DNA of 64,000 nucleotides from Lolium rigidum. Its lineage: Eukaryota; Streptophyta; Magnoliopsida; Poales; Poaceae. Of this stretch, positions 23,963 to 35,892 are shown piece by piece. The translations under genes and the position numbers were made by a program. How positions within the stretch are numbered: position 1 is the first letter of the stretch; every line of letters begins with the position of its first letter. The notes under the pieces were generated by a model. That model worked only from the letters and a program-made list of their open reading frames with translations. It did not search any database and had not been told where the DNA came from. Where the stretch lies: positions 341,881,484 to 341,945,483 of the forward strand of contig NC_061508.1 in the NCBI RefSeq assembly GCF_022539505.1, written 5' to 3'.

Positions 23963-26230
23963 ATGGGAAGCTACGACGAATCCATCACTGTGGGGCGTGT
24001 CCTCTACGCCAGGAACTTTCCGATCGTCCCGCAGGATGAGTGCTGGATTCCGGCTAGGACCAACCCCATCAAGCTCTCCATGGTCACAATTGGCGGCATT
24101 CACGTCTTCATTGGCGAAACCGTCGATTCCGACGGAAACACCCTGGTAAGTAACGCTGACACGACCGCCGCTGAGCAGGACGCAGTCGCAAAGATCCGAT
24201 CTGAGATGCTGGAGCTTCCTATGGAAGATTCCGCCTTGGATCGGGAAAATTCAAAACTCACCCAATCCGCCCCCTGAGCAGGAAAGAACGGTGGAAGACC
24301 AATGCAGATCCGCCTGGGTCTCCTAGGTGTTAGAGAAGCAAAGGTTTCACTTCGTGCATTTCCTCACACATACCGCTGGAACCGCTCCTCCTCCGGAAGA
24401 AGCAGGACCCATGCAGGTTGAGGCTGCCGGAACCGGCGACACCCCGGAACAGCAGGAGGCTTCCAGAGATAGCAGCGCACCGGATCTGCAAGAGGGTGCC
24501 GGAGCTGTTGAAGAATCAATCCTGGGTAACCTAAGTCCAACTTCCGATGATGCTTCATCCATGAACACGGAGGAATTCGACAAGGCTCTGAAGGAGTTAG
24601 AGGGAGAAGAGGAAGCTGAGGCGAAATAAGCTCCACCTAAGCAAGTCCTAGCGACCATAACTGGGTTAGGCGAAGACGCTGATGAGGATGAGACTCCTAC
24701 CGGCGTAGCTCTCCCGAGATCGTCCACTTCGGATACTCCGCCATCGCGACCTCGTCGATGTGCCGCATCGGAATCCGGAGAAGACAACTTCTCCGGGGAC
24801 AAGGATTACCTGACCCCAGAAGAACTCGTGGAACAAGAAGGCATATGAGCCTTAATTCACACATAAGTCCTCAACAAGACTATAACTCTGGAGGAAGCCG
24901 CAGATCCGATGGCTCTAGAAGCTGCAGGAAAGGAGATGATGGCTACCGCCAAGAGAATTTCCACCACCGCAGCAGCGATGCTCGAAGAAAGGCAAGAAGC
25001 TCAAGACGTAATGGATGGCTTCCTTCAAAGAGAGCGTGAAACTGTTGACTCTTTGTAGAAGGCCAAAAAACTCTAAGAACATTGGGAGACTATGATGAAG
25101 GACGCTCGTAAGGAAGCTGATAAGATCCGTCGGGACGCCATTAACCCCCGCAAGATCACCTTCGCAACTCCCTCCAATCAGCAGCCGCTCACAACTCCAA
25201 AGGAGAACATGCAGAAGGCCGCGGAGATTCTGGCCAAGAACAATGAGGAAATTGACATCAACCACCTCCGCACACTCGTCGCTTCGGCGGTTCGGCAGCA
25301 GAGCAAGGCAGACACTTCGCGCAAGCTGGAATCTAACCCAGAATTATGCGTGTCCACTGCGCAGAAGGACGCCTCCAGAAGCAAACACCGCGACGACAAA
25401 TCGCGCACCGGATCCTCGGAGCGCAGAAGGAGAACCAGAGAACACCCGAATCCAATCCCTGTACCGTCAAAGACGCCTCCGTCTGACCCGAAGAAGGGAA
25501 AGGATGCGATGCACACTGGCAGGGACAAGTACCGGAACCCCTCACCTGCGCCCAATGGGTACCCGCGTCCTCCACCTCCTCGCTGCCGTAGTCCAGCCGA
25601 AAATGCTAGACCCCACGAGCCTGGTGGAATCAACATCCGCGAAAACGTCAGAGCCGGAACGAGGAGCGTGACCCGGAGCCTCGCAGAAGCCAGAACGACG
25701 AAGGCAACCATCACCATGGTGAAGGCAGCCACCGAAGCCGAAGTCAGCATCGCGAGGGTCGAGGAGAATCTGAAGGCGGAAGCAAGAGGTCGAACCGGCC
25801 CCCTCGCAGGTCTCCCTCCCCACCACCTAGCGGTGGAGGAGGAGGTGGAGGCGGAGGCGGAGGCCGAGGCCGAAGATCTCGCTCACGCTCAAAATCCCCC
25901 CGCAATGGCTCACGTGATGCGCGGGAACGTCTCAACGAATACAGATCTAACTACATTGGCCCAAAGTGCTTTGGCAGGATGATCCGAGAGGAATCAAAGC
26001 CAAGGATGAACCTCAAGCTACCCGGAAACCTGAAGCATTATGATGGCAGCGAAAGGCCGGATACCTGGATCGAGGATTACTACAATGCAGTAACCTTTGC
26101 CGGAGGAACTCCTAACATAGCCTGCCGCATGCTCCAGTTGTACCTTGTAGGTCCAGCCCGGATCTGGCTCAGCGACCTCGAGAAGAACTCCATCTTTTGC
26201 TGGTTCGACCTAAAGAACGCCTTCGAGAAG
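23963..26230 (+). pseudogene. Gag region of Gypsy element H (decayed)
   Basis: The start codon at 23963 opens an N-terminal segment (MGSYDESITVGRVLYARNF...). After a stop at about 24275, open pieces continue at 24327-24629 (acidic) and 25092-25982 (a basic, low-complexity Arg/Pro/Ser-rich linker). The retrotransposon Gag core follows from 25979 (LPGNLKHYDGSERPDTWIED, YLVGPARIWLSDL). The frame is cut at NAFEK (26230) by insertion of another LTR. A (GGAGGC)n-like run lies at 25838-25872. The Gag would form the retroelement particle; here it is broken by several stops and frameshifts. Confidence 0.75.
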
Positions 26231-27741
26231 TGATGACCCACAATTATAGGGGGTGTATCGTAGTATCTTCGATAAGTAAGAATGTCGATCCCAACGAGGA
26301 GCAGAAGGTGTTGACAAGCAGTTTCGATGAAGGATTCACTGTAAATGCTCACAGACAAGTATTCAGGGGGTTTTGATGTAACAGATGAATAAAGTACGAG
26401 TAAGTAAAGTGCGAGAGTAACAATTGCAGCGAGTGGCCCAATCCTTTTTAGCACAAAGGACAAGACGGGTTGTTTACTTATAATGACCAAACGTTCTCGA
26501 GGACACACGGGATTTTAGTCTAGTGCTTTCGCTACATATGGCTAATTAATCTTCATTGTTTTGATAAGTGTTGTGTGGGTGAACCTATGCTAATGTACCG
26601 CCCTTCCTAGGACTAATACATACTTGTGATTATACCCCTTGCAAGCATCCGCAACTACAAGAAAGTAATTAAGAATAAATCTAACCACAGCCTTAAACTC
26701 TGAGATCCTCGCTATCCCTCCTGCATCGATATACCAACGGGGTTTAGGTTTCGTCACTCCGGCAACCCCACAATTGGCAAACGAGTACAAGATGCATTCC
26801 CCTAGGCCCATAAAGGTGAAGTGTTGTGTAGTCGACGTTCACACGACACCACTAGAAGAATAACACCACAACTTAAATATCATAACATTGAATATTACTC
26901 AACCATAATTCACTATTAACATTTAGACTTCACCCATGTCCTCAAGAACTAAACGAACTACTCACGAGACATCATATGGAACATGATCAGAGGTGATATG
27001 ATGATGAATAACAATCTGAACATAAACCTTGGTCCAACGGTTTCACTCAATAGCATCAATAACAAGTAGAAATCAATACCGGGAGAGTTTCCCCTATCAA
27101 ACAATCAAGATCAAACCCAAATTGCTACGGCGGTGACGATGTCCAGCGGTGGAGATGGCGGTGATGATGGTGGAGATGATGATGATGGTGATGGAGATGA
27201 TGTCCAGCTCGATGACGGTGACGATGGCGTCGATTTCCCCCTCCGGGAGGGAATTTCCCGGCGGATCTCAGCCGCCGGAGAGCTCTTTTCTCTCTGGTGT
27301 TTTCCGCCCCGCAGAGGCGGCTGTAACTCTTCGCGAGGTACCCTCTGTGGCTTAGGTCTTCGGGACGAAGGGTTTCGCGAAGAAAAGGAGGCGAGAGGGG
27401 CTGTGGGCCCCCTCCTCACGAGGTGGCGCGGCCAGGCCATGGGCCGCGCCGGCCTGTGGTCTGGCCCCACCTTGGGCCCTCTCGGCTCCCCCTTCTGGCT
27501 TCCTTCGTCATCTGGAAAAATAGGATTTTTGGTATAATTTCCTTCGACAGTTGATCTTCCGAAATATTGCGTTCTGACGGTGCTTTTTCCAGCAGAATCC
27601 TGGCTCCGGTGCTCGATCCTCCAATAATGATGAAACATGCAAAATAGATGAAATAACATAAGTATTATGTCCAAACATGAAATATATCAATGAATAACAG
27701 CAAATTATGATACAAAATAGTGATGCAAATTGGACGTATCA
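26231..27741 (-). mobile_element. LTR of family B (3' LTR of a minus-strand Gypsy element)
   Basis: On the minus strand it starts TGATACGTCCAATTTGCATC at 27741 and ends TTGTGGGTCATCA at 26231 (1511 bp). It is preceded on that strand by a polypurine tract, AAGCTTGGGGGGAGT (27756-27742), which marks it as the 3' LTR. It interrupts the gag frame of H, with AGAAG at 26226-26230 as the presumed left target site. A related LTR is at 54586-55990. The acidic Gly/Asp run at 27133-27240 (GATGATGG repeats) is LTR sequence, not a gene. Confidence 0.8.
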
Positions 27742-29402
27742 ACTCCCCCCAAGCTTAGACTTCGCTTGTCCCCAAGCGAAACTGAACTCGATAAACAGGA
27801 CCACATGTTTATGGAGTGAAGAGTCGATAAATAAAATACGGACAAGAAGCATCATATTCATTCACACAAGACATTCTAGTAAACAACTTCCTCATATGAC
27901 TCAACTTGAAACAAGTATAAGGTAATCACAAATAAAGGTGCATAAGAAATCATATTCGGTGATGGCAAACTTCGTTCTTGGTCAGAGAACAATTAACAGA
28001 TTATTCTTATCTATCGAGCAGCGCTCTCATGTTAAAGTTTATATTGCACAACTTGCATACTCAATCATAATAGTCTCCTCATAATCATTGATAACTTGCA
28101 AAGCTATATTCATTCAGATAAAACTTATACTAAACAAGGAAGAATAAAAGACATGATAAAGCAAATCACAATATAATGGTTTGATCACAACTACTCAAAT
28201 GCTTGCTTGAGATGGAGGGAAATAGGTTTACTGACTCAACATAAAGTAAAAGACAGGCCCTTCGCAGAGGGAAGCAGGGATTAAATCATGTGCTAGAGCT
28301 TTTTCAGTTTTGAAATCATATAAAGAGAATAAAAGTAGTATTTTGAGAGGTGTTTGTTGTTGTCAACGACTGGTAGCGGGTACTCTAACCCCCTTGCCAG
28401 ACAACCTTCAAAGAGCGGCTCCCATTTTATTTTTATTTTGTGTGCCACTCCTTCCAACCTTTCTTTCACAAACCATGGCTAACCGAATCCTCGGGTGCCT
28501 GCCAACAATCTCATACCATGAAGGAGTGCCTTTTTATTTTAGTTTTATTATGATGACACTCCCCCCAACCTTTGCTTACACAAGCCATGGCTAACCGAAT
28601 CCTTCGGGTGCCGTCCATCAATCACATACCATGGAGGAGTGTCTATTTAGTTTAATTAATTCGGGACCGGGAATCCCATTGCCAGCTCTTTTTGCAAAAT
28701 TATTGGATAAGCGGATGAAGCCACTAGTCCATTGGTGAAAGTTGCCCAACAAGATTGAAAGATAAAACACCACATACTTCCTCATGAGCTATAAAACATT
28801 GACACAAATAAGAGATAGTAAATTTTGGATTGTTTAAAGGTAGCACACGAAGTATTTACTTGGAATGGCAGAAAATACCATGTAGTAGGTAGGTATGGTG
28901 GACACAAATGGCATAGGTTTGGGTTAAGGTTTGGATGCACGAGAAGTATTCCCTCTCAGTACAGGTCTTTGGCTAGCAAGGTTAATTAGCAAGCATAAGA
29001 GTTGAAGGAAACAAACAAATATACATGCGATAGAGATAATCATGCATCTTCCTTGTAAGCACAAACAGTTTTAACTTTAGAATAATAAGCTATGAGCTAA
29101 CAAGAAAGAAAGACAATGAATATTTCTCTTTTCTACTTAAACCTCAAAGTGTTGTTGCTATTGACCAATGCTAAGTTTGCCAAAACCAAATAGATTTATT
29201 TAATGCTCCCAAAGTGATACCGATACTAAAATCAAGATCAATCATATAATAGAGATTGCAAACTAAAATAAGATGTGCAATATGTAAATGATAAGACTTC
29301 TCAATAATATTCCATAACGATAACTCACACCAAGGGATACATAGACAACCAACTAAAGGAGAGATACTTCCAAACTGCAACCCATCTTATATGATAACTT
29401 CC
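27742..29402 (-). mobile_element. 3' non-coding internal region of the B element
   Basis: This is non-coding DNA between the polypurine tract and the coiled-coil ORF. It shares long stretches with the 3' regions of elements A and C on the opposite strand, for example the segment around 28770-28985, which corresponds to about 48600-48810. It therefore belongs to the element and not to the host genome. Confidence 0.6.
28440..28655. repeat. Tandem duplication of about 112 bp in the B 3' region
   Basis: Two copies share CATGGCTAACCGAATCC and ATACCATGxAGGAGTG at an offset of 112 bp. Element C carries a single copy of the same segment on the other strand at about 49000-49110. Confidence 0.75.
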
Positions 29403-30017
29403 CTACTCATGATATGACACTACTTGACAATAAAAAGTAAAAGGTAGTGATGATGTGATACCGCGGCACTCCCCCAAGCTTGGAACAAACCAAGGGGATG
29501 CCAATACCGATGATGAATTACTCTTCGGCGATGGTGGTGATGAACTCCCATCATCAAACTTCCAAGGAAGAGGCTCTCCATCAAGAAACAACATCTTGGA
29601 CTCGGGGATCCTGAAACTAGTAGCACGGCTTATGTATTTAAACCTGTTTTCATACTCACAGTTTTGATTCTGAACATCATAGAGTTGTGCTTGGAGCTTG
29701 TTGGTGGTGTCGTGAAGTGAGAGGATGTCGCCCCAAAGCTTTGCAGTTTCCTTCTCGTGTTCAGCAATGAGTTCAGACACAATCTTGTGGAAGATATCCA
29801 CCTCACGCTCAGCCATCTTCTTGTATTTAAAGACCTCTTGTTCTAGCTTCTCCATCCTGTCTTCCAAGCTTCCTTCTCCTTTAGGACCCTGGACATCCTT
29901 GATCTGCAGTTCTCCCTCGACAAGCGTCAACTCCTTGGGGTGCATCCTCAGCTCCTCCATGTACAAGTTGTCAACATCCTTGCAGGAGCTGTCCTTCGGA
30001 GTTTCCGACGAAGACAT
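29403..30017 (-). CDS. Retrotransposon-borne coiled-coil ORF (204 residues)
   Basis: This open frame starts MSSSETPKDSSCKDVDNLYM and lies on the same strand as the integrase, between it and the 3' LTR. Residues about 55-125 are heptad-rich and charged (EDRMEKLEQEVFKYKK, EHEKETAKLW), which suggests a coiled coil. The C-terminal part is Ser/Pro-rich (DDGSSSPPSPKSNSSS). No catalytic motif is visible. I recognise the type as an accessory ORF found in grass Gypsy elements, but its function is unknown to me. Being intact in a damaged element suggests recent insertion or slow decay. Confidence 0.6.
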   Translation of the reverse strand: MSSSETPKDSSCKDVDNLYMEELRMHPKELTLVEGELQIKDVQGPKGEGSLEDRMEKLEQEVFKYKKMAEREVDIFHKIVSELIAEHEKETAKLWGDILSLHDTTNKLQAQLYDVQNQNCEYENRFKYISRATSFRIPESKMLFLDGEPLPWKFDDGSSSPPSPKSNSSSVLASPWFVPSLGECRGITSSLPFTFYCQVVSYHE

Positions 30018-30356
30018 GATGGCTCTAGATCCGAAGCAAATCCTGGCAGAAACAGCTCAAAACAAAACACGTCGAGAAAACGATATACGGACCTCCAGGG
30101 GTCCGGGGGATTATATAGCAAAAAAATTCACGACAAAAGGAAAGTACCAGGTCGAACCAGAGTCGGAAAGGGGCGACGAGGCGGCCAGCTCATAGGGCGG
30201 CGCGGCCTAGCTGGGGCCCGCGCCGGCCTATGGTGGCACGCCCTCGTGCGTCTTTTCCACTCCGTTTCGATCTCGTAATTTTTCATATTTTCCAAAAACA
30301 GCAAAAATATTGTTCGGAAAGTAAATTGCGAACTTTTCATTACCAAGCATCGTTAC

Positions 30357-31995
30357 CTATTCAAAGTCGAGTTCGGCGGACTCGTCAATTTGTACTTTGA
30401 TGAAAGCCTCCGGTGTTTCCACTCGAATAATATCAACATCAACATTATAAGAATCACCTGAGATATAATGCTTGAGTCTTTTTCCATTCACCACTTGCGT
30501 AGCATTGCCTTGGAGAGAGCTAATTTTAATCGCTCCTGAACGATACACCTCCTCGACAACATATGGTCCTTCCCATTTCGAGAGTAATTTCCCTGCAAAG
30601 AATCTGAGAAGAGACCGATACAATAGGACTTTATCCCCAATATTAAATTCTCTTTTGATAATCCTTCTATCATGCCATTTTTTAACTTTCTCTTTAAAGA
30701 GTTTAGCATTTTCGTAAGCTTCACTTCTCCATTCATCTAGAGAACTCAATTGCAACAACCTCTTATTACCGGCAAGTTTAGGATCTTTATTTAATTCTCT
30801 AACTGCCCAATAAGCTTTGTGCTCTAGTTCTAAAGGTAAATGACAAGCTTTCCCATAAACCATTTTATAAGGTGACATTCCCAGGGGATTTTTATAAGCA
30901 GTTCTATAAGCCCATAGTGCATCCTTCAATTTGCTAGCCCAACTCTTTCTAGTTTTATTAACAGTCTTTTGCAAGATAGATTTAATCTCTCTATTTGATA
31001 ATTCTACTTGCCCACTAGTTTGAGGATGATAAGCGGAAGCAATTCTATGATTAATACCATATCTAGCAAGAGTTTTTCTAAAACCACCATGAATAAAGTG
31101 AGAACCTCCATCAGTCATAATATATCTAGGAACTCCAAATCTAGGAAAAATAATATCTAAAAGCATTCTTAAAGAGGTCTCACCATCAGCACTTTTTGTA
31201 GGTATGGCTTCCACCCATTTAGTAACATAATCAACAACAACAAGTATATGAGTGTTACCTTCTGAAGAGGGAAAAGGTCCCATGAAGTCAAATCGACAAC
31301 AATCGAACGGTTCAATAACAAGAGTATAATTCATAGGCATTTCATTGTGTCTGGAGATATTACCAACTCTTTGACATTCATCACAAGATAAAATAAACTT
31401 CCTTGCATCTTTGAAGAGGGTCGGCCAATAAAAACCTGATTGCAGAACCTTTTGCGCGGTTCTTTCTCCGGCGTGATGTCCTCCATAAGCACTACCATGA
31501 CATTTACTCAATATCTCCTGTTGTTCATATTCGGGAACACATCTTCGCAGAATACCATCCACTCCTTCTTTATATAAGCGTGGGTCATCCCAGAAATAAT
31601 GCCTCAAGTCATAAAAGAATTTCCTCCTTTGCTGAGCTGAAAAGGTTGGAGGCAAATACTTGGAAACAATAAAGTTAGCATAATCAGCATACCAAGGACT
31701 GTCTCGCGAACTCACCTTTATTGCAGCCAATTGTTCATTTGGAAAACTATCATTAACAGGAACAGGATCATAAGCAATATTTTTCAATCTAGACAAATTA
31801 TCAACGAACAGGATTATCAGCACCTTTCCTATCTACAATATGTAAATCAAATTCTTGCAAATGAAGTACCCATCTAATAAGCCTTGGCTTAGCATCTTTC
31901 TTTTTCATAAGGTATCTGATTGCAGCATGATCAGTATGAATAGTAACTTTTGAATCAACAATATAAGATCTAAACTTATCACAAGCAAAGACTAC
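30357..31995 (-). pseudogene. RNase H end plus integrase of a minus-strand Gypsy element
   Basis: The 31995-31806 part reads as the end of RNase H ([49 protein letters not shown]), then a frame change. An open frame of 488 residues (31823-30357) follows. It has an H2C2 zinc-binding region (KCHGSAYGGHHAGE ... CDECQRVGN, about residues 105-153) and a DDE integrase core with FDFMGPFP, IMTDGGSHF and the glutamate in GQVELSNRE. A C-terminal DNA-binding part ends ...GKRLKHYISG. Gag, protease and reverse transcriptase are missing, so the element cannot move by itself. Integrase normally inserts the cDNA copy into the genome. Confidence 0.85.
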
Positions 31996-32148
31996 ATAGC
32001 AAACAAGATAGCAAATAAAGTAAAGCTAGCAACTAATTTTTTGTGTTTTGATATAATGCAGCAAACAAAGTTGTAAATAAAATAAAGCAAGACAAAAACA
32101 AAGTAAAGAGATTGGAGGTGGAGACTCCCCTTGCAGGGTGTCTTGATC

Positions 32149-32166
32149 TCCCCGGCAACGGCGCCA
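32149..32166 (-). other. Primer-binding site (family A type)
   Basis: The minus-strand sequence is TGGCGCCGTTGCCGGGGA, 11 bases after the LTR end at 32178. The leader (32148-31996) then runs straight into RNase H instead of gag. Confidence 0.75.
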
Positions 32167-32177
32167 GAAATTTAGCT

Positions 32178-33755
32178 TGACACGCGTACATCACGCGACC
32201 GTTGGGAACCCCAAGTGGAAGGTGTGATGCGTACAGCAGTAAGTTTCCCTCAGTTAGAAACCAAGGTTTATCGAACCAGTAGGAGTCAAGAAGCACGTTG
32301 AAGGTTGATGGCGGCGAGATGTAGTGCGGCGCAACACCAGGGATTCCGGCGCCAACGTGGAACCTGCACAACACAACCAAAGTACTTTGCCCCAACGAAA
32401 CAGTGAGGTTGTCAATCTCACCGGCTTGCTGTAACAATGGATTAGATGTATAGTGTGGACGATGATTGTTTGCAGAAAATAGTAGAACAAGTATTGCAGT
32501 AGATTGTATTCGATTAAAAGAATGGACCGGGGTCCACAGTTCACTAGAGGTGTCTCTCCCATAAGATAAATAGCATGTTGGGTGAACAAATTACAGCTTG
32601 GGCAATTGACAAATAAAGAGGGCATGACCATGCACATACATGATATGATGAGTATTGTGAGATTTAATTGGGCATTACGACAAAGTACATAGACCGCTAT
32701 CCAGCATGCATCTATGCCTAAAAAGTCCACCTTCAGGTTATCATCCGAACCCCTTCCGGTATTAAGTTGCAAACAACGGACAATTGCATTAAGTATGGTG
32801 CGTAATGTAATCAATAACTACATCCTCGGACATAGCATCGATGTTTTATCCCTAGTGGCAACAAGCACATCCACAACCTTAGAACTTTCCTCGTCATCGT
32901 CCCGCATTTAATGGAGGCATGAACCCACTATCGAGCATAAATACTCCCTCTTGGAGTTACTAGCAAAAAGTTGGCCAGAGCCTCTACTAATAACGGAGAG
33001 CATGCAAGATCATAAACAACACATAGGTAATAGATTGATAATCAACATAACATAGTATTCTCTATCCATCGGATCCCAACAAACACAACATATAGCATTA
33101 CAGATAGATGATCTTGATAATGTTAGGCAGCTCACAAGACCCGACAATGAAGCACAATTAGGAGAAGACGACCATCTAGCTACTGCTATGGACCCATAGT
33201 CCAGGGGTGAACTACTCACTCATCACTCCGGAGGCGACCATGGCGGTGAAGAGTCCTCCGGGAGATGATTCCCCTCTCCGGCAGGGTGCCGGAGGCAATC
33301 TCCAGAATCCCCCGAGATGGGATTGGCGGCGGCGTCTCAGTAAGGTTTTCCGTATCGTGGCTCTCGGTACTGGGGGTTTCGCGACGAAGGCTATAAGTAG
33401 GCGGAGGAGATAGGTCAGGGGGCCACACGAGGGCCCCACACGCCAGGCCGGCGCGGCCAAGGGCCAGGCCGCGCCGCCCTGCTGTGTCGCCACCTCGTGG
33501 CCCCACTTCGTGACTCCTTCGGTCTTCTGGAAGCTTCGTGTGAAAATAGGCCCCTGGGCGTTGATTTCGTCCAATTCCGAGAATATTTCCTTACTAGGAT
33601 TTCTGAAACCAAAAACAGCAGAAAACAGCAACTGGCTCTTCGGCATCTCGTTAATAGGTTAGTGCCGGAAAATGCATAAAGTATGTATAAAACATGTAGA
33701 TATCATCAATAATGTGGCATGGAACATAAGAAATTATCGATACGTCGGAGACGTA
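32178..33755 (-). mobile_element. LTR of family A (5' LTR position, minus strand)
   Basis: On the minus strand it begins at about 33755 with ATACGTCTCCGACGTATCG and ends ...TACGCGTGTCA at 32178, about 1.58 kb. It matches the LTRs at 35893-37457 and 43777-45377 along its length, including the CTTGGACTATGGGTCCATAG motif. It is not the same family as the LTR at the other end of this insertion. The first two bases at 33756 are altered (expected TG). Element H resumes immediately outside, in its RT gene. Confidence 0.8.
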
Positions 33756-33756
33756 T

Positions 33757-35455
33757 TATTCATCACTCCTTTTGGCACTTTCTGCTATGTCACCATGCCC
33801 TTTGGTTTGAAAAATGCAGGTGCCACCTACCGGCGTACGATGCAGCGGTGCTTGAAGGACCAAATTGGTCGGAACATCCACGCCTACGTCGACGACATCG
33901 CGGTCATGACCCGGAAAGGATCGGACTTCATCAGCGACCTCAGAGAAACCTTTGAGAACCTCTGAAGGTACAAGATGATGTTAAATCCGCTGAAATGCGT
34001 CTTTGGCGTACCAGCCGGACAACTCCTTGGCTTCATTGTCTCTCACAGGGGCATTGAAGTCAACCCGGAAAAAATCAAGGCAATCTTGTGCATCAAAAGG
34101 CCAACTTGTCTCGAAGATGTGCAACGACTAACTGGTTGTGTTGCAGCAATCAGTAGGTTTGTTAGCCGTCTTGGCGAGAAGGCACTACCTTTATACAAGC
34201 TGCTGAAGAAAACAGACAAATTTGTCTGGGACGACGCAACAGACGCAACACTTCAGGGTTTGAAGGACATACTTACCTCCCCACCTATTCTAGCAGCTCC
34301 AGAGGAGCCAGAGCCTATACTCCTTTACCTGGCAGCTTCCAACAAAGTCATCAGCCTCATCATCATGGTGGAGCGAAAGGAAGAAGATCATGAATATGGA
34401 GTCCAGAGGCCAGTCTATTATATTAGCAAGGTACTGATGGAATCCAAACAAAGATACCCTCACTTTCAGAAGCTAGCCTACGGAGTATTCCTAAGTAGCA
34501 GGAAGCTGAGACACTACTTCCAAGAGCATCCTGTGACAGTTGTGAGCAAGGCTCCGCTGTCAACGATTCTTAACAACGCTGACGCAACAGGACACACAGC
34601 AAAATGGGGCATTGAATTATCTGTCTTCGACATCAATTACAAAGCCAGAACTGCGATCAAATCCCAGATCCTGGCAGATTTTGTCGCGGATTGGACACAA
34701 GCTCCAGATGCAGAACTGGAGCCGGAACCTGAAACTTGGGTTATGCACTTTGACGGATCCAAGCAGCATCAAGGCTCTGGAGCCGGAGTCACCCTGAAGT
34801 CCCCAACCGGAGAAGAACTGGAGTACATTCTGCAGATTCACTTCGAAGCTACAAACAACATGGCGGAATACGAGGCTCTACTACAGGGTCTGCGCATCGC
34901 TAAGGAAATTGGGATCAAGCACATCATATGTTGCGGAGATTCCGACCTGGTGGCACAACCAGTAGCCGGAACCTGGAACGCCAAAAACTCCATCATGGCG
35001 GCTTACAGAGACGAAGTTGACGAGATCGCCAAATGATTCCTTGGATAAAGTCAAGTACGTCCGGAGAGACGATAACACAGCGGCTGATATGCTATCCAAG
35101 CTCGGATCTGACAGGAAACCCATTCCCCCGGAATTTTTCTTGAGCACTTATGGATACCCTCGGTAAAGGGAGCTAACCCAGAAAACCCAGACCTGGCAGT
35201 TTCTCCGGCTAAGGAGGTGATGTTAATCATTCCGGCCTGGACTCAGCCTTTCCTGGACTATCTCTTAGACCGCAATAAGTTGCCTGAGGACGAGGTCCTC
35301 GCACGACAGGTCGTCAGACGAGCAAGATCCTACACAGTAATTGATGGACAGCTCTACAAATGAAGTGCAAACAGGGTGTTCATGAAATGCGACTCAAATC
35401 AGGATGGCATCGAAATCCTTAGAGAGATTCATGATGGCGATTGCGGGCATCACGC
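33757..35455 (+). pseudogene. Reverse transcriptase - RNase H of Gypsy element H
   Basis: The frame resumes at FITPFGTFCYVTMPFGLKNA, passes the RT catalytic box AYVDDIAVM (about 33884-33910), has an in-frame TGA at 33963-33965, and continues through the connection domain. It then enters RNase H (MHFDGSKQHQGSGAG, NNMAEYEALLQGL, CCGDSDLVAQ, covering the acidic active-site positions). A second TGA interrupts at about 35034; the duplicated copy has a Cys codon there. The N-terminal RT and the protease are lost between 26230 and 33757. The sequence ends just inside the integrase zinc region (DGDCGHH) at the next insertion. Confidence 0.85.
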
Positions 35456-35892
35456 TGATACGTCTCCAACGTATCTATAATTTCTGATGTTCCATGCTTA
35501 TATTATACCAATTGATACATGTTTTATATACACTTTATATCATTTTTATGCATTTTCCGGGACTAACCTATTAACAAGATGCCGCAGTGCCAGTCCTGTT
35601 TTCTGCTGTTTTTGGTTCCAGAAAATTACTTCTGCGAATATTCTCGGAATTGCGCGAAACAAAAGGCCACGTCCCTATTTTTCCAGAAGCTTCACGGAGT
35701 CCAAAGGAGAGACGAAGGGGGGCCACAAGCTGGCCACCCCATAGGGTGGCGCGGCCCCACCTTCTGCCGCGCCGCCAGCTGGGGTGGGCCCCTCGGGACT
35801 CCACCGACGCTGCCCCTTCGCCTATATATTGCCCCAGATGCGAAAACCCTAAAAAAGCAAGTCATATTCCAACAAGGGTTCCGCAGCACCGC
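35456..35892 (+). mobile_element. C-family LTR, 5' part (copy 1)
   Basis: It starts TGATACGTCTCCAACGTATC after target site CACGC (35451-35455). It contains a CCTATATATTGCC promoter-like segment at 35821-35833 and ends at GCAGCACCGC, where the A-type LTR is inserted. Confidence 0.8.

Noticed and set aside
27133..27537. Acidic Gly/Asp-rich frame
   Set aside because: Low-complexity GATGGT repeats within the B-type LTR, not a gene.
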